Shown: positions 40,559 to 48,300 of the stretch, piece after piece | How positions within the stretch are numbered: the first letter of the stretch is position 1 | Layout: every line of letters begins with the position of its first letter | From: Kordia sp. | Lineage (GTDB): Bacteria > Bacteroidota > Bacteroidia > Flavobacteriales > Flavobacteriaceae | Reading direction: 5' to 3' | Assembly: GCF_022447245.1 (NCBI RefSeq) | Contig: NZ_JAKVBC010000023.1 | Location: 19,332 to 83,331 of the forward strand | DNA: 64,000 nt | Made by a program: the position numbers and the translations under genes | Notes under the pieces: model-generated | Database searches by the model: none | The model's input: the letters and a program-made list of their open reading frames with translations, nothing else | Told to the model about the DNA's origin: nothing

Positions 40559-41335
40559 ATGAAAAAAAATAAAAAAAGACGCATGCAAAAAAATAGAAAC
40601 AAGAATGTGAAAAATCCATCAGTTCTATTTTTTAGTTTCAAAAATACGCAAGCAGCTTCACCAGAAACTGTAGCGGTAAATCCTTTTGACAAAATAGTTG
40701 TAAGCCCACACATTCAAGCGGTTTTCAAACAAGGCGATCAAGAATCGATTACAATTGAAAATCTCACCATTGCTTCTGACAAAATGAACATCGAAGTTGA
40801 GGACAAAGTTCTCAAAGTATTTTTACAAAATGCAGAAGCAGAAGTAAATTTAGACGATGAGCAATCTATCAAGTGGGATGACAATTCGGTGTACAAAGGA
40901 ACGATCGCAAAAATTGTCATTACCTATAAAGATTTGGGCAAAATTGCACTTGTTGGAGAAGAAAAATTCACCTTTGAAGATGCCATGCAGCAAGAAAATC
41001 TCAAAGTAAAACTCATTGGAAATACAAAAATGTTTATCCAAGAAGCAGCAATTGAAAACTTAGATATCACTTCGTTTGGTAAAAATTACTTAGAAGTAAG
41101 TTCTGGAACCATTCCGTATCAAAATGTTACTGCTTTTGGAGAAGACGAAATCAACTTACTAGGAGTTGAAAATAAAATCACCAAAGTAAAATCTTTAGGA
41201 AATGGAAAATTAAAATTCAACGTTTCCAAAAAACTCAGTGTTACAAGTTTGGGGGACGGACTCATTCAATACAAAGGCAGTGCAAGAGTTTCCAAAGGTT
41301 TTATGTTAGGAAAATCGAAAGTAGAAAAACTCTAA
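40559..41335 (+). CDS. GIN-domain (DUF2807-like) protein
   Basis: 258 aa. From about residue 42 (VNPFDKIVVSPHIQAVF) it follows the repeated beta-strand pattern of the Bacteroidota GIN/auto-transporter-head domain (DUF2807), with recurring short strands to the end (FGEDEINLLGV, LGDGLIQYKGSARV). The N-terminus is strongly basic (MKKNKKRRMQKNRNKNVKN) followed by a short weakly hydrophobic stretch, not a convincing signal peptide; most family members are exported. The basic start and the upstream bases (CTGAAATCATGAAAAAA) resemble those of the precursor genes downstream, perhaps only shared translation context. It follows the exporter by 18 bases and is probably in its operon. Function unknown. 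Confidence 0.75.
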   Translation: MKKNKKRRMQKNRNKNVKNPSVLFFSFKNTQAASPETVAVNPFDKIVVSPHIQAVFKQGDQESITIENLTIASDKMNIEVEDKVLKVFLQNAEAEVNLDDEQSIKWDDNSVYKGTIAKIVITYKDLGKIALVGEEKFTFEDAMQQENLKVKLIGNTKMFIQEAAIENLDITSFGKNYLEVSSGTIPYQNVTAFGEDEINLLGVENKITKVKSLGNGKLKFNVSKKLSVTSLGDGLIQYKGSARVSKGFMLGKSKVEKL

Positions 41336-41366
41336 TACCAGTTATAATTTGAAATTGTAAATGGTA
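41336..41366. repeat. Intergenic TACCA/TGGTA inverted element, second copy
   Basis: TACCA (41336-41340) and TGGTA (41362-41366) with an inner near-palindromic A/T stretch start right at the GIN stop. Same layout as at 30455-30482. Confidence 0.45.
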
Positions 41367-41424
41367 TGTTTCTAGTAGCGCACTCGCTACGCATTCAACA
41401 GAATTATTTATTGGAATTAGTTAA

Positions 41425-41467
41425 CTATCTGTAAAATAGCGACTTAAAAACCGCTATTTGCAGATAG
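41425..41467. promoter_or_regulatory. Long hairpin upstream of the peptide array
   Basis: CTATCTGTAAAATAGCG (from 41425) pairs with CGCTATTTGCAGATAG (to 41467) with one bulge and a 10-base loop. It lies in the 172-base gap between the GIN gene and the first precursor. No T run follows, so it may be an mRNA structure or a two-way terminator setting the array apart from the NRPS operon. Confidence 0.5.
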
Positions 41468-41507
41468 GTGGGATTCCTATGTCTAATCATAACAAACACA
41501 ACACACG

Positions 41508-41678
41508 ATGAAGAAAAAAACAAACCAAACGAAGTTGCGACGACGAGTCATTTCAGCCTTAAATGAAACTCACATTTTAGGTGGACTCCAAAGAGCAACA
41601 CAAAGTGATCAAGCGCTGACAGGCTGCAACACCAACTGTAGAACAGATAACTGTCAGTCAGCACAAAAAAATAAGTAG
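41508..41678 (+). CDS. GG-leader precursor peptide 1
   Basis: 56 aa. Basic leader MKKKTNQTKLRRRVISAL ends in ILGG (25-26). The tail has three Cys (C-x3-C-x4-C) with several Thr and Ser, suitable for thioether or disulfide rings. First gene of the tandem array. It resembles the Bacteroidota GG-leader natural product precursors; modification is not shown by sequence. Confidence 0.75.
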   Translation: MKKKTNQTKLRRRVISALNETHILGGLQRATQSDQALTGCNTNCRTDNCQSAQKNK

Positions 41679-41701
41679 TAACAATTAAAACACAATCAAT
41701 T

Positions 41702-41881
41702 ATGAAAACAAAATCATTAAAAACACTAGCACTAAAAAAAGGAACTATTTCAAATTTAGAATTGGTCAATGGAGGCGCAGCAGGAGCTGAACAAAAAGAA
41801 CAAGCAAAGGCAGGCGGTTTAAGCTTTTTTTCACAATGTGCTGAATGCATGCCGCCAACTTCATACACTACATTGATTTAG
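41702..41881 (+). CDS. GG-leader precursor peptide 2
   Basis: 59 aa. Leader MKTKSLKTLALKKGTISNL, then LVNGG (24-25). A second GG occurs at 38-39 (KAGGLSFF), so two leader-cut positions are possible. The tail has two Cys (CAEC) and Ser/Thr residues. Confidence 0.78.
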   Translation: MKTKSLKTLALKKGTISNLELVNGGAAGAEQKEQAKAGGLSFFSQCAECMPPTSYTTLI

Positions 41882-41926
41882 CATTTTAAACAAATCAATT
41901 ATTCATTAACCAAAAAGACACCAATT

Positions 41927-42067
41927 ATGAAAAGAAAATCACTAAAGTTTCTACCATTTAGAAGAACGCGAATTTCAAACTTTCAAGGGACAGAAACTCG
42001 AGAAGCCAAAAGTTGGGGACACTCCTGTTTTACTTCATTGAAAGTTCCGATTCCATTTCACCAATAG
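41927..42067 (+). CDS. Precursor-like peptide 3, without GG
   Basis: 46 aa. The leader part (MKRKSLKFLPFRRTRISNF) matches the family, but the GG is replaced (QGTETREAK) and the tail has only one Cys. It may be a decaying member or processed at another site. Confidence 0.6.
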   Translation: MKRKSLKFLPFRRTRISNFQGTETREAKSWGHSCFTSLKVPIPFHQ

Positions 42068-42093
42068 CTCTTTAAAGCAATAGAAGTTTGACT

Positions 42094-42246
42094 ATGAAAA
42101 ACAACACACTAATCAGATTAAGCTTCAAGAAAAGAATCATTTCAAATATAGAAAATAGCCATGACGGATTGCAGCAAAAAGGAGGTGGTACTTCAACGCC
42201 TTTGTACTGCTATAGTGATCTGTGCGCTACGCTTTATGGAAGCTAA
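42094..42246 (+). CDS. GG-leader precursor peptide 4
   Basis: 50 aa. Leader MKNNTLIRLSFKKRIISNI; the glycines come late (QQKGGG, 30-32). The tail has two Cys in YCYSDLCATLYGS. Confidence 0.7.
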   Translation: MKNNTLIRLSFKKRIISNIENSHDGLQQKGGGTSTPLYCYSDLCATLYGS

Positions 42247-42255
42247 ATCTCAAAC

Positions 42256-42414
42256 ATGGAAATCATCAAAAAAAGAAGATCAAAAACATTAAACCTGAAA
42301 AAAGGAATTATTTCAGATCTAGAGAAAATCAATGGTGGTTTAAAACCATCTAGAACAGGCGATACAGTACTATGTGTGACTAGAGCACCATACTGTCCTG
42401 AAGATCCTGTATGA
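42256..42414 (+). CDS. GG-leader precursor peptide 5
   Basis: 52 aa. Leader with KSKTLNLKKGIISDLEKI-type sequence ends NGG (27-28). The tail (TGDTVLCVTRAPYC) has two Cys six residues apart and is closely similar to peptide 7, pointing to duplication. Confidence 0.75.
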   Translation: MEIIKKRRSKTLNLKKGIISDLEKINGGLKPSRTGDTVLCVTRAPYCPEDPV

Positions 42415-42443
42415 CCAAATTAAAACTTTTAAAACCAAAAATT

Positions 42444-42611
42444 ATGAAAAAAAGGAAATCATTAAAAAAGATGCGATTGAATAAAAAGAATATTTCTCGA
42501 TTGCGTAAAGTTACCGGAGGAGTAGCGAGTAATTCATGGCCTATTTGTCAGAGTGATTTGTGCCCTTCAAACTTAACCTGCAAAACTTGCGATAAGTGTG
42601 AAATAAAATAG
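42444..42611 (+). CDS. GG-leader precursor peptide 6
   Basis: 55 aa from the ATG at 42444; an in-frame ATG at 42411 would add 11 residues and overlap the previous stop, and family members start with MKK. Leader ends VTGG. The tail is the most Cys-rich of the array, with five Cys (CQSDLC, CKTCDKC). Confidence 0.78.
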   Translation: MKKRKSLKKMRLNKKNISRLRKVTGGVASNSWPICQSDLCPSNLTCKTCDKCEIK

Positions 42612-42641
42612 GTAAAAGTATTCATTAACAAGATATGAGAT

Positions 42642-42776
42642 ATGAAAAAAAGAAAATCAAAAGCATTAGACTTTAAAAAAGAAATCATTTCAGATTTAAA
42701 GAAAATTAAAGGAGGCTTATTACCATTTAAAACAGGAGACACAGCGCTGTGTATGAGTACGGATACATTTTGTTAG
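42642..42776 (+). CDS. GG-leader precursor peptide 7
   Basis: 44 aa. Leader MKKRKSKALDFKKEIISDL ends IKGG (24-25). The tail (KTGDTALCMSTDTFC) ends in Cys and is the near-duplicate of peptide 5. Confidence 0.78.
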   Translation: MKKRKSKALDFKKEIISDLKKIKGGLLPFKTGDTALCMSTDTFC

Positions 42777-42817
42777 TCATCTGTAGAACCAAATTAAAAC
42801 TTTTAACATAGAAGATT

Positions 42818-43000
42818 ATGAAAAAAAAATCAATTAACAAGTTCAATTTGAAAAAGGCAACTGTTTCAAACTTTAACCAACTCAAAGGAGGCGCTTCTTC
42901 TTTAAGTAGTTGTCATGCAGGTAATTGTCAAACAATTATAAACAACACATGTATTACTTGTGAAGCAAAAGAGAAAGACCCAATTTCACCAAAATCATAA
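42818..43000 (+). CDS. GG-leader precursor peptide 8
   Basis: 60 aa. Leader MKKKSINKFNLKKATVSNF ends LKGG (24-25). The tail has four Cys (CHAGNC, CITC) and is rich in Ser, Thr and Asn. Confidence 0.8.
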   Translation: MKKKSINKFNLKKATVSNFNQLKGGASSLSSCHAGNCQTIINNTCITCEAKEKDPISPKS

Positions 43001-43007
43001 AATAAGT

Positions 43008-43172
43008 ATGAAAAAAAATAGATCAAAAAGCAAGTTACGCTTGCGTATGGAAAACATTTCGAACATGGAAAAGGTCACAGGAGGGAAAACAACAAATGTC
43101 TCTGCAACCGTTTGCGACACCGCACTTTTTATAAGCAGATTTGATGATTGTTCTCCACCGAAAAACCCATAA
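43008..43172 (+). CDS. GG-leader precursor peptide 9
   Basis: 54 aa. The ATG at 43008 is preferred over an in-frame ATG at 42960 inside the previous gene. Leader ends KVTGG; the tail has two Cys 14 residues apart. Confidence 0.76.
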   Translation: MKKNRSKSKLRLRMENISNMEKVTGGKTTNVSATVCDTALFISRFDDCSPPKNP

Positions 43173-43205
43173 TCGTAAATCATTAAAAACAAAAAAATAA
43201 AAAAC

Positions 43206-43361
43206 ATGAAAACAAAATCATTTAACAAATTCAATTTTAAGAAATCAAAAATCTCAAACTTAGAAAGTATCAAAGCAGGATTCAAATCGCCAGTAGAAAG
43301 TGCGCAATCGTACGAAGATACTACATGTGCCAGCTTTTCAGGCTGTGATACTTTCCGTTAA
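43206..43361 (+). CDS. Precursor-like peptide 10, KAG in place of GG
   Basis: 51 aa. Leader MKTKSFNKFNFKKSKISNL is typical, but the cleavage region reads SIKAGF. The tail has two Cys (CASFSGC) and several Ser/Thr. Confidence 0.7.
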   Translation: MKTKSFNKFNFKKSKISNLESIKAGFKSPVESAQSYEDTTCASFSGCDTFR

Positions 43362-43420
43362 AGGAAAATCAGCAAGGATACACTAACAATCATTTTTTAA
43401 TCTAAATCAAAACGAATTCA

Positions 43421-43450
43421 AACTTCCTTAGACCCTTTTCTGAGGAAGTT
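43421..43450. terminator. Hairpin CTTCCT/AGGAAG, copy 1
   Basis: AACTTCCT (43421-43428) pairs with AGGAAGTT (43443-43450), extended inward by TAGA/TCTG; T-rich loop. Similar hairpins occur at 44815 and 45107 between other precursors. Confidence 0.55.
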
Positions 43451-43474
43451 GAGAATTCTTTAAAAAACAACACA

Positions 43475-43588
43475 ATGGAAAACAACAGAAATAACAAAGA
43501 TCAAAGATATAGCAGATACAATCTTCCACACAGAAATGGAAATGCTAGAAAAACAAGACAAGAACTTGAAATGAAACAACAAAAGTAA
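43475..43588 (+). CDS. Small basic ORF in the array, not a family member
   Basis: 37 aa (MENNRNNKDQRYSRYNL). Very polar, with no GG and no Cys, and unlike the leaders. It sits between two precursor genes with usual spacing, so it might be translated, but the support is weak. Confidence 0.3.
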   Translation: MENNRNNKDQRYSRYNLPHRNGNARKTRQELEMKQQK

Positions 43589-43614
43589 CATTCAAACCAT
43601 AAAAACAAGAAGTC

Positions 43615-43779
43615 ATGAAAAATAATCGAAAAAACAGTAAGAAAAACGCATTGGAACTCAACAAAAAATCGGTGTCAAAATTCAATGTTCAAGAGGTGAC
43701 TGGAGGTGTTGCAAATACACAGAATACCTGTAGAAGAAGTGTTTGTGTAACATGTCACACCATTGACTGGTCAAAATAA
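43615..43779 (+). CDS. GG-leader precursor peptide 11
   Basis: 54 aa. Leader MKNNRKNSKKNALELNKKSV ends VTGG (30-31). The tail has three Cys (CRRSVCVTC) with Thr and Ser. Confidence 0.78.
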   Translation: MKNNRKNSKKNALELNKKSVSKFNVQEVTGGVANTQNTCRRSVCVTCHTIDWSK

Positions 43780-43805
43780 ATAGTATTAATCCAAAAACTG
43801 AAATC

Positions 43806-43901
43806 ATGAAAAAAACAAGCCATAGCAAGTTGAATTTTACAAAGGCAAAGCTTGCCTACTATAAAAAAATGAAAGACGGATTTAAACCAATCAAAAACTA
43901 G
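43806..43901 (+). pseudogene. Truncated precursor 12, leader only
   Basis: 31 aa. The start (MKKTSHSKLNFTKAKLA) and KMKDGF mimic the leader and cleavage region, but the protein ends six residues later with no Cys. It is probably a truncated remnant, or a leader-only peptide. Confidence 0.5.
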
Positions 43902-43907
43902 AAAATC

Positions 43908-44072
43908 ATGAAGAAGAACAAAAAAAACAAATCTTTAGAACTCAATAAAAAGTCTGTATCTGATTTAAATGAAACAGCACTCAACGGTGGACATGCGGCT
44001 GACTCTATCAGCTTTCCTATACAAGCTTGCAGTTTTCCTTTAGATGCATGTAATATTCAACGCGCTAAATAA
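43908..44072 (+). CDS. GG-leader precursor peptide 13
   Basis: 54 aa. Leader MKKNKKNKSLELNKKSVSDL ends LNGG (27-28). The tail has two Cys nine residues apart (CSFPLDAC spacing). It begins six bases after the previous stop. Confidence 0.78.
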   Translation: MKKNKKNKSLELNKKSVSDLNETALNGGHAADSISFPIQACSFPLDACNIQRAK

Positions 44073-44132
44073 TTCTAGTGCCCTTTTTTATCACAATAGA
44101 TTAAAAATTAACTACCAAGAAAAATAGAAATC

Positions 44133-44300
44133 ATGAAAAACAACAAAAACTCAAAATCATTACAACTCAACAAAAAAGCAATTTCTGATTTAAACAGAAA
44201 AGAAATCAATGGCGGACGTGCTGCTTCAAATTTCACTGCAAATCTATATCAATGTTTATCAATTAAAACGAATTGTGTAGGATGCAATAGAACGCGATAA
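44133..44300 (+). CDS. GG-leader precursor peptide 14
   Basis: 55 aa. Leader MKNNKNSKSLQLNKKAISDL ends INGG (27-28), almost the same as peptides 13 and 15. The tail has three Cys (C-x7-C-x2-C). Confidence 0.8.
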   Translation: MKNNKNSKSLQLNKKAISDLNRKEINGGRAASNFTANLYQCLSIKTNCVGCNRTR

Positions 44301-44302
44301 CA

Positions 44303-44327
44303 ATTCCTAAAACACTTTTTTAGGAAT
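44303..44327. terminator. Terminator hairpin after precursor 14
   Basis: A perfect 10-bp stem ATTCCTAAAA/TTTTAGGAAT with a 5-base loop starts three bases after the stop. It probably ends or trims the transcript. Confidence 0.6.
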
Positions 44328-44401
44328 ATACATTTTCAAGTGTACCAATGATTCTATTGATAAAATACACATCAAAAAATAACCATCAAAATTAGAAGAT
44401 C

Positions 44402-44578
44402 ATGAAAAATAAGAAAAATTCGAAGTCCTTAGAATTGAACAAAAAATCAATATCAGAATTAAATCGTAAAGAAATCAAAGGTGGATTAGCAGCCTCGGGT
44501 TCAGATTTTGTTTGTGGAAGCGATCTCTGCAATCTCACAAAAGAAGATCCGTGTAAAGCAAAAGAGAGTCCAGCATAG
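44402..44578 (+). CDS. GG-leader precursor peptide 15
   Basis: 58 aa. Leader MKNKKNSKSLELNKKSISEL ends IKGG (27-28). The tail has three Cys (VCGSDLC, PCK). It is followed by a hairpin at 44593. Confidence 0.8.
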   Translation: MKNKKNSKSLELNKKSISELNRKEIKGGLAASGSDFVCGSDLCNLTKEDPCKAKESPA

Positions 44579-44592
44579 ATACTAAAGGAACC

Positions 44593-44609
44593 TAGCAATT
44601 CTTTTGCTA
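44593..44609. terminator. Small hairpin after precursor 15
   Basis: TAGCAA/TTGCTA with a TTCTT loop, 15 bases after the stop. Confidence 0.4.
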
Positions 44610-44653
44610 CTAAACGCACCAAAAATTAATTAACAATCAAAACTCAGAAAATC

Positions 44654-44802
44654 ATGAAAAACAAGAAAAAAAATACAGCCTTAAAATTCAATAAAAGTCA
44701 ATATCTGTCTTAAGTGAAAAAGAAATCCATGGTGGAATTAAAGCTTCTGGACTTACAGCACCACCAGCTGCATTTAGTATTCCAAACTGCAGAGTAAGCT
44801 AG
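44654..44802 (+). pseudogene. Frameshifted GG-leader precursor 16
   Basis: The leader starts normally (MKNKKKNTALKFNK) but the frame then gives SQYLS and stops at 44711-44713. One base lost in the A run at about 44692-44696 explains it: one frame over, the family pattern resumes (KSISVLSEKEIHGG) and continues with a tail with one Cys to TAG at 44800-44802. Confidence 0.75.
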
Positions 44803-44814
44803 GCATTCTATAAG

Positions 44815-44845
44815 GGCTTCCTTGAAGATCAATTTTGAGGAAGCC
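44815..44845. terminator. Hairpin CTTCCT/AGGAAG, copy 2
   Basis: GGCTTCCT (44815-44822) pairs with AGGAAGCC (44838-44845) just after the broken precursor 16. Confidence 0.55.
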
Positions 44846-44906
44846 AACCATTCTATTACAACACACACACAACACAATACACACACAACATCAAAAATAG
44901 AAAATC

Positions 44907-45092
44907 ATGAAAACAAGATCATTAGGGAAATTGAAATTAAAAAAAGTGAATGTCTTCAATTTGTATTTAAGCAAAGGAGGAATTCCCAAAGCAATAACTC
45001 AAGGTCGTTCAGAAGCCTGTTTAGCTCCTCGAGCTTCAGAGTATTATACATACGAACTTATGTGTGCAAGCCCAGCGCTTAGAGCATACTAA
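44907..45092 (+). CDS. GG-leader precursor peptide 17
   Basis: 61 aa. Leader MKTRSLGKLKLKKVNVFNL ends SKGG (24-25). The tail is longer, with two Cys 16 residues apart and several Tyr. It ends 15 bases before the next CTTCCT hairpin. Confidence 0.75.
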   Translation: MKTRSLGKLKLKKVNVFNLYLSKGGIPKAITQGRSEACLAPRASEYYTYELMCASPALRAY

Positions 45093-45106
45093 AAACAATT
45101 TAGAAT

Positions 45107-45132
45107 CTTCCTCTAATTAGACCTTGAGGAAG
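45107..45132. terminator. Hairpin CTTCCTC/GAGGAAG, copy 3
   Basis: CTTCCTC (45107-45113) pairs with GAGGAAG (45126-45132), between precursors 17 and 18. Confidence 0.55.
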
Positions 45133-45186
45133 GTACTCATTCCTTCAATACACACACAATACACACAACATCAAAACTAGAAAATC

Positions 45187-45330
45187 ATGAAAAATGATGC
45201 AATCACCAATATAAAATTTGCTAAAACTATGATTGCTGACTTAACAAAGCAGCAAGGAACTACAATGCAAAGCTGGAGTTCAATCGCTTTAAATGCTATC
45301 AAACAACAAACACTGGCAAATCAGAAATAA
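45187..45330 (+). CDS. Precursor-like peptide 18, no Cys and no GG
   Basis: 47 aa (MKNDAITNIKFAKTMIADL). The upstream bases (CTAGAAAATCATGAAAA) are the same as for other members and the leader layout is recognisable, but the cleavage region reads QQGTT and no Cys is present. Last gene of the array, 70 bases before the NRPS gene. Confidence 0.6.
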   Translation: MKNDAITNIKFAKTMIADLTKQQGTTMQSWSSIALNAIKQQTLANQK

Positions 45331-45399
45331 AACAATCTTTTCTGAAATGACTGACCAACAGTCTTTATTTCTATTGAACTTTTAAAACAATTAGTTATT

Positions 45400-48300
45400 A
45401 TGAAACTTACACTTCCACAACAGGATATATACTTTGAGCAGCTTATATATCCTAACGAACCTATATATAATATTGGCGCAAATATTCGTATCGAAGGAAA
45501 CATCGATCACGATATCATGAGCCAAGCATACATTGCACTGATCAACCAACACGATGCGTACAGAAGCATCTTAAAAGGAAACTTATTGGCAACAGAAATT
45601 ACCATGATGCCTAGCTGTAACAAGCCTTTGGAATTCATTGATTTCTCCCAAGAAGCCAATGCAGCAACTCTTGCGCATGAATACATGCATAGCGATTTTA
45701 AAATAGCTTTCGACATCACTGCAGAAGAAGTACTATTCAAATTTGTACTGATCAAAGTTGCTGAAAACGCGTATCACTTGTACTCAAAATATCATCACAT
45801 TATTGTGGATGGTTGGGGAACTTCGGTGATGTTTCAGCGCTTAGTGAAAAACTACAATGAATTGATCGAATTTGGAGAAATTACGTCAGAATATCCATTT
45901 AGCTATGAAGCTTTTGTTGAAAATGACGCTGACTACGAAAACTCAGAAGCCTATGAAAATGACAAAGCGTACTGGACCGACAAATTCAAAACCTTGCCAA
46001 ATGCACTTTTTGAGCGTAAAAACCCAACAGTACACAGCAACAAAAGTGATCGTAAAACATTGGTCTTAAAACGTGCAGTATACAACAAACTAGCAGAAGT
46101 ATCCAAAGCATGCAAGGCAACGACATTGCATACGATTTTGGCGGCATTAAATCTGTACTTTGCGCGCAAGCATCAAAATAATGACATCGTTATTGGATTG
46201 CCAGTATTGAACAGATCGTCAGCAAAATTCAAAAAAACAGTTGGACTGTTCATGGGAATTTCATCACTGCGTATGCAATTGGATCTAGAAGATTCTTTTG
46301 ATGCATTCGTACAACAAATTCGCCAGCAATTACGTCAAGACTATCGTTATCAGCGTTTTCCTTTGGGGAAATTGGTACAAGAGCTAGACTTATTCCACGA
46401 AAAAGACGGGTTATTCAACATTACATTGTCGTATGAAAAGCAAAACTATTCGGATCATTTTGCAAATACAATGACAGAAGTAATTCCAATGACGCATGGC
46501 GCAGAACGTGTTGCCTTAGCATTATACATTCGTGAATTTGACGATGCTGCGGATATTCGCATTGACTTTGACTACAACACCAACTATTTTGATGAAGCAG
46601 AAATTTCACAAGTAGTGGCACATGTAGATACCTTATTACAAAATATCATTGCAGATCCTACGGAAAAACTAGCTAATTACACGTATTTATCAGCAGAAGA
46701 ACAAGCACAACTTGTTGCGTTCAATGATACAAAAGTAGCGTTGCCAACTGATGAAACTGTATTAGATGCTGTATCAAACAATGCAACAAACTACGACAGC
46801 AAAATTGCCGTAAAAGATGCTTCAAAAGCATACACATACGAAGCGTTAGAAACTACATCTAATACCATTGCGCAAGCGTTGCAACAAGAATTTGTAGCAT
46901 CCAAAGCACCAATCGCAGTATTGATGGATCGCTCAGCGGATTTAGTGGCAGTATTGTTAGGAATTATGAAATCAGGAAGTGCATACATTCCACTAGATCC
47001 TTCATTCCCTAAAGAAAGATTGCAATACATCATCAAGCATAGCAATGTCAGCGGAATTGTAGGAGATGCAGCGTACAAAGAGTTGATCAGTGCTTCAACA
47101 TTTATAGATGCTGCGGCATTGTTGGAAGCAAAAGATGCAAGCGAAGTGTTACCAAAAGTGACACCGCAAGATTCGGCATACATCATTTACACGTCAGGGT
47201 CGACAGGAAATCCAAAAGGTGTTGAAATAGGGCATAAGTCGCTATTCAATTTCCTATCAAGCATGATTCAGCGTCCTGAAATCAAAGTGTCAGACACGCT
47301 ATTCTCTGTAACGACAATTTCGTTTGATATTTCCATTTTGGAATTATTTGCGCCGTTAATGGCTGGAGCGACTTTATATGTTGCCAACAAAGAAACGCTT
47401 AGCAATCCAGCACACATTATGAGTGCATTGCAAGATGTACAACCAAGCATATTACAAGCAACACCAAGTTTCTATCAAATGCTATTCAACGATGGTTGGA
47501 CAGGTGATGCTTCGCTCAAAGTTTTATGCGGAGGTGATGTATTAGGAAAAGCATTAGCACAAAAAATACTAGATACTTGCGACAGTCTTTGGAATATGTA
47601 CGGACCAACAGAAACGACTATTTGGTCTAGCGTGAAGCAAATAGAAAAAGCAGCAGACGCATCCAATATTGGGACACCAATATTTAATACAGAATTCCTC
47701 ATTTTGGACGAAGCCTTACAGCCTTTACCAATTGGCGCAGCAGGAAGCATCTATATTGGTGGTGACGGTTTGGCGAAAGGATATTATAAAAATGAAGCCT
47801 TAACGGCAGAACGTTTCATAGAAAATCCAGTAGATGCCAACGAACGCATCTACAACACAGGAGACCTAGGAAAATGGACCGCAAACGGTGAAATTGAATT
47901 CTTAGGAAGAAACGATTTCCAAGTAAAAATTAGAGGCTTCCGAATTGAACTAGGTGACATTGAAACCAAACTCAACGCTATGCAAGCGATCAAAGATGCT
48001 GTTGTCGTAAAGAAAATGGTAGAAGATGAAGCAGTCTTAGTTGCATATGTGATGATGCTTGATGAAAAAAGTTTTGATGGAAAAGTAATCACAGAAAGTC
48101 TAAAGACACAATTACCAGGCTACATGATTCCAAATGCGATCATTCCTGTAGATAGTTTCCCATTAACACCAAACAAAAAGGTAGATCGCAAAGCATTATC
48201 CAATAGAGATTTAAAAATCGCAGGAGTTGCAGAAGCGGAAAATCAGCCAACAAACGAAACAGAAGAAAAACGATACCAATTCTTCAAAGAAATACTAAAA

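Noticed and set aside
41548..41868. Minus-strand 106-codon frame over the first precursors
   Set aside because: It is antisense to two clear family members on the + strand and has odd Cys/Ser-rich composition; not a gene.
44822..45082. + strand 86-codon frame with His/Thr-rich start
   Set aside because: It overlaps precursor 17 in another frame and includes the CTTCCT hairpin region; precursor 17 has the family leader and the usual start context.
41508..45330. Array read as a CRISPR or simple DNA repeat
   Set aside because: Unit lengths vary, the similarity is at the protein level in the leader, and spacing is that of genes.
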